NCBI GenBank assembly: GCA_910583795.1
Contig: CAJTZQ010000020.1
Coordinates: 21,774 to 50,850, forward strand
Length of the DNA: 29,077 nucleotides
DNA from: an uncultured Muribaculaceae bacterium
Lineage (GTDB): Bacteria; Bacteroidota; Bacteroidia; Bacteroidales; Muribaculaceae
Reading direction: 5' to 3'
In this document: positions 26,567 to 29,077 of the stretch, in pieces
Layout: each line of letters opens with the position of its first letter
Position numbering within the stretch: the stretch's first letter is position 1
Notes under the pieces: generated by a model
Told to the model about the DNA's origin: nothing
The model's input: the letters and a program-made list of their open reading frames with translations, nothing else
The model's database searches: none
Program-made: the position numbers and the translations under genes

Positions 26567-27222
26567 GTTGTGTCAACGGATTGTTCCGTTTCGACAGGAA
26601 AGCTGATAATTGGGAACATATTTTTATTCCTGCAGGCAACAAAGTGTTTCAGATAAGACAGATTGTCGAACAAGATTCAGGCATCCTCCTGATAGCTTCT
26701 GATGAAGGATTGACAATCTACGACACTGCCACAGGAACATCGACAACACATAAGGCAGACCTTGGAACTCCGAATAATCTTAACGACAATTACCTGCATT
26801 CCCTTTTCATCGACAAAGAAAATGGATTGTGGATCGGCACATATTTCGGTGGAGTGAATTATATACCTCAATCCTACCGTCTGTTTGCGCATTATAGTCA
26901 TCTTAATTCCGGATTGCAGGCAAGAATCATTTCTGTGTTTGCTAATGCAGACGATGGCAATACTTGGATAGGGTCTGACGATGCCGGTTTTTTCTTATGG
27001 AACCGTAAGGAGAATTCTTTTAAATCTTTCAATAAATCTCATGATTCAGGTCTAACTTACCATAATACTCATGCGTTGCTTCAGGATGGCGACAAACTCT
27101 TCATCGGAATGTATATGGGAGGTCTTGACATTCTTGATTTGTCTACTTCTAAGTTTAAGAATTATAAAGGGGGACAAGAAGCAAATTCTTTATATTCATC
27201 AAGCATTTACTCTATATTTAAA
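25731..27222 (+). repeat. 746-bp perfect direct tandem duplication inside the HTCS gene
   Basis: Unit 1 is 25731-26476 and unit 2 is 26477-27222. By eye they appear identical throughout. The flanks diverge immediately: G precedes unit 1 and G follows unit 2, while the junction reads TTTAAA|ACGAG. No junction microhomology is visible. Since 746 is not divisible by 3, the duplication shifts the reading frame. Confidence 0.93.
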
Positions 27223-29077
27223 GATAGCAGAGGGAATATTTGGATAGGCACTACAAAAGGGTTGAACAGGTATCGCAAAGATTCTGACGATTTTGAACGC
27301 ATATTCGATCTTAACCATGCCGACGTGGAGTATATGTTCGAAGACAAAGCCGGTTTCATCTATGCATGCACACTAAATCAAGGCATTTTCCGCTTGAATC
27401 CTGCCAATGGGGAATGGGAACAGTTTTCCACCCTCTCTGAAAAAAATAATCGTGACTGTGCACTTCCCACATATAAAATTGTAACAGGAGCTGAGGATTC
27501 AAAAGGGAATTTATGGTTCGGAACCGATGGGTGGGGACTATTCAAGTTCATTCCTGATGAACAGCATTTCGAAAGAGAATCTTTGCCATCTTCAATCCGG
27601 GTCGTAAATAAAATAATACCGGAAGGCGATAATCTTTGGATCACTACCAGCAATGGGCTTTATTGTTATACGCCTGAATCAGGAAAAATCCAGACTTTCA
27701 ACCGCACCTCCGGTCTGCAAGACAATCTTTTCATGCCTAATTCCGGCATACGCCTCCCCGACGGATCAATTCTTATCGGAGGAATAAACGGGTTTAATGA
27801 ATTTAATCCTTCCGGATTCTCGTCAGCAACTAAAAATCCGAAAGTGATTCTTACCGATCTGACTCTTTTTAACCGTCGCGCATCGGTTGATGCCGATGGT
27901 TCTCCATTGACTTCCGCTCTGGCATATTCCGATAAACTCACATTAGGACATGAACATTCTATATTCAGTTTTTCTGTGGCTGTGCTCAGCTATATGAATC
28001 CGGCTCAGAATAATTTCCTATACAAGCTCGATGGGTTTGACACTGATTGGAATGACGGACCGACAGACGGCAGAGTAAGCTACACAAATCTGCCTCCGGG
28101 GAAATATAAATTTCTTGTCCGCGCGTCAGACGGCGCAGGCGGTTGGAATGATGAGTCGTTGTCTTTCCCCATTGAAGTGCTCCCTCCTTGGTGGAAGTCC
28201 GTCCCCATGAAGATTTTTTATGTTTTGGCATTCATAGCACTCTTATTTCTTTTCTATCTGAGATTGAAAAGAAAACAAAGGGAGGAACTGCAAATAATGA
28301 CGGCTCGTAAAGACAAAGAGCTTTATCAAAGCAAGATCGATTTCTTCACCCACATGGTCCACGAGATCCGCACCCCGCTGACCTTGATTCTTACCCCTCT
28401 CGAATCCGTAATGAAATCAAAGGGTAAGGTAAGCGATGAATTGCCAACCCTGAATGTGATTGCTCGAAACGGACAGCGCCTGCTCAACCTTGTGAATCGT
28501 CTTATGGATTTCAGGAAGATGGAGTCCGGCTGTGTATCCGTAGATTTGCAGCCTGTTGACCTGAAGGCAAACATTTATGAAATGTACAAAAACATTCTAC
28601 CCATGGCTGAGGCAAAAGGTATAAGTGTGGAGATCCGAACACCCGACAAAGAGTGCCTGGCTATGGCAGACACGGATGCGTTGCGCCATGTGGTGGACAA
28701 TCTACTTTCCAATGCCCTAAAATTTACAGGTGATCATATATGGATTATCCTTGAAGATACTGTTAATGATTCATATCGTATCACTGTAAAAGACAACGGT
28801 CGCGGTATTGAGAAGGAGGAACAGGAAAAAATATTTACCCCCTTCTATCAGATCGCCGAGACTCGTCCGCAAGATAACATCGGAACAGGAATAGGTCTGC
28901 TTCTTGTAAAAAAATATGTGGAATTGATGCAAGGCAGCCTGCAACTTGAAAGTTTTCCAGGAAGAGGATCCGCTTTTTCTTTCTCTCTTCCCAAGGTTGA
29001 AAATGAATCCCTTTTCATAGAAAAGGCAAATGTAGACATAGAGACCGTTACAGCTCCGGTTGATCCTGAAAGCATTG
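26476..29077 (+). pseudogene. HTCS, C-terminal part (runs off the window)
   Basis: This frame is open from just after a TAA at 26473-26475 to the window end, and continues the broken sensor. It repeats the propeller blades of unit 2, then adds unique blades (DSRGNIWIGTTKGLNRY onward) and a Y_Y_Y domain (about 27990-28190, NNFLYKLDGFDTDW). A membrane helix follows (about 28200-28262), then a histidine kinase with its phosphoacceptor His at 28360-28362 (MVHEIRTPL), N box near 28699-28730 (NLLSNALKF), DNGRGI and GTGIG (28882-28896). The receiver and AraC-type DNA-binding domains should lie beyond the edge. Possible internal starts are GTG at 26497 or the Met codons in GMYMGG near 27110. Such products would lack a signal peptide, so the native sensor is not made unless one copy is lost. 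Confidence 0.88.

Noticed and set aside
25931..26901. Two identical 74-codon minus-strand frames (25931-26155 and 26677-26901)
   Set aside because: They are antisense shadows duplicated together with the HTCS segment, not a paired gene family.

Overview
The window is bacterial and almost certainly from a gut member of the Bacteroidales. Evidence: a SusC/SusD polysaccharide-utilisation locus (PUL), a hybrid two-component sensor, lipoprotein boxes, several near-perfect Bacteroidetes promoters (TTTG, about 19-20 nt, TAnnTTTG), and little use of Shine-Dalgarno sites. The genus cannot be fixed from sequence alone; family Muribaculaceae is a guess.

Left edge (1-2297). A telomere-like heptamer repeat (CCCTAAA/CCCTCAA) runs off the window edge and abuts the 3' end of a minus-strand MsbA-type ABC exporter. 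A divergent intergenic region follows. It holds both promoters and a symmetric nested inverted/direct repeat element.

Steroid operon (2298-9835, plus strand). Six genes lie with gaps of -14 to 41 nt: a steroid 5-alpha-reductase very like human SRD5A, an Old Yellow Enzyme-type flavin reductase, two short-chain dehydrogenases (SDRs), a DUF2723/GT117-like polytopic membrane protein, and shikimate kinase. The first four form a plausible set for reducing and epimerising 3-oxo-delta4 steroids or bile acids. The last two look like cell-envelope and housekeeping genes sharing the transcript.

Middle (9836-12445). A promoter drives a divergent alanine dehydrogenase/transhydrogenase-alpha-like protein, followed by a GT4 glycosyltransferase and a strong intrinsic terminator.

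PUL (12446-29077). An operator-like 21-bp-spaced direct repeat sits upstream of an activator-type promoter. The genes then run: GH97, SusC, SusD, a terminator-like hairpin, a six-hairpin glycosidase-like protein, a second GH97, a six-hairpin lipoprotein, a terminator, and a hybrid two-component sensor (HTCS) that runs off the right edge. Both GH97 proteins carry an Asp in the retaining-type position, which suggests alpha-galactosidase or related activity on an unknown glycan. The HTCS is broken by a 746-bp direct tandem duplication that shifts the frame; removing one copy restores it exactly. It may therefore be a reversible off state of the PUL regulator, a fresh mutation, or an assembly error.

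Most noteworthy: the steroid-reductase operon, the frame-breaking duplication in the HTCS, the 21-bp-spaced repeat operator, and the nested repeat between the divergent promoters.
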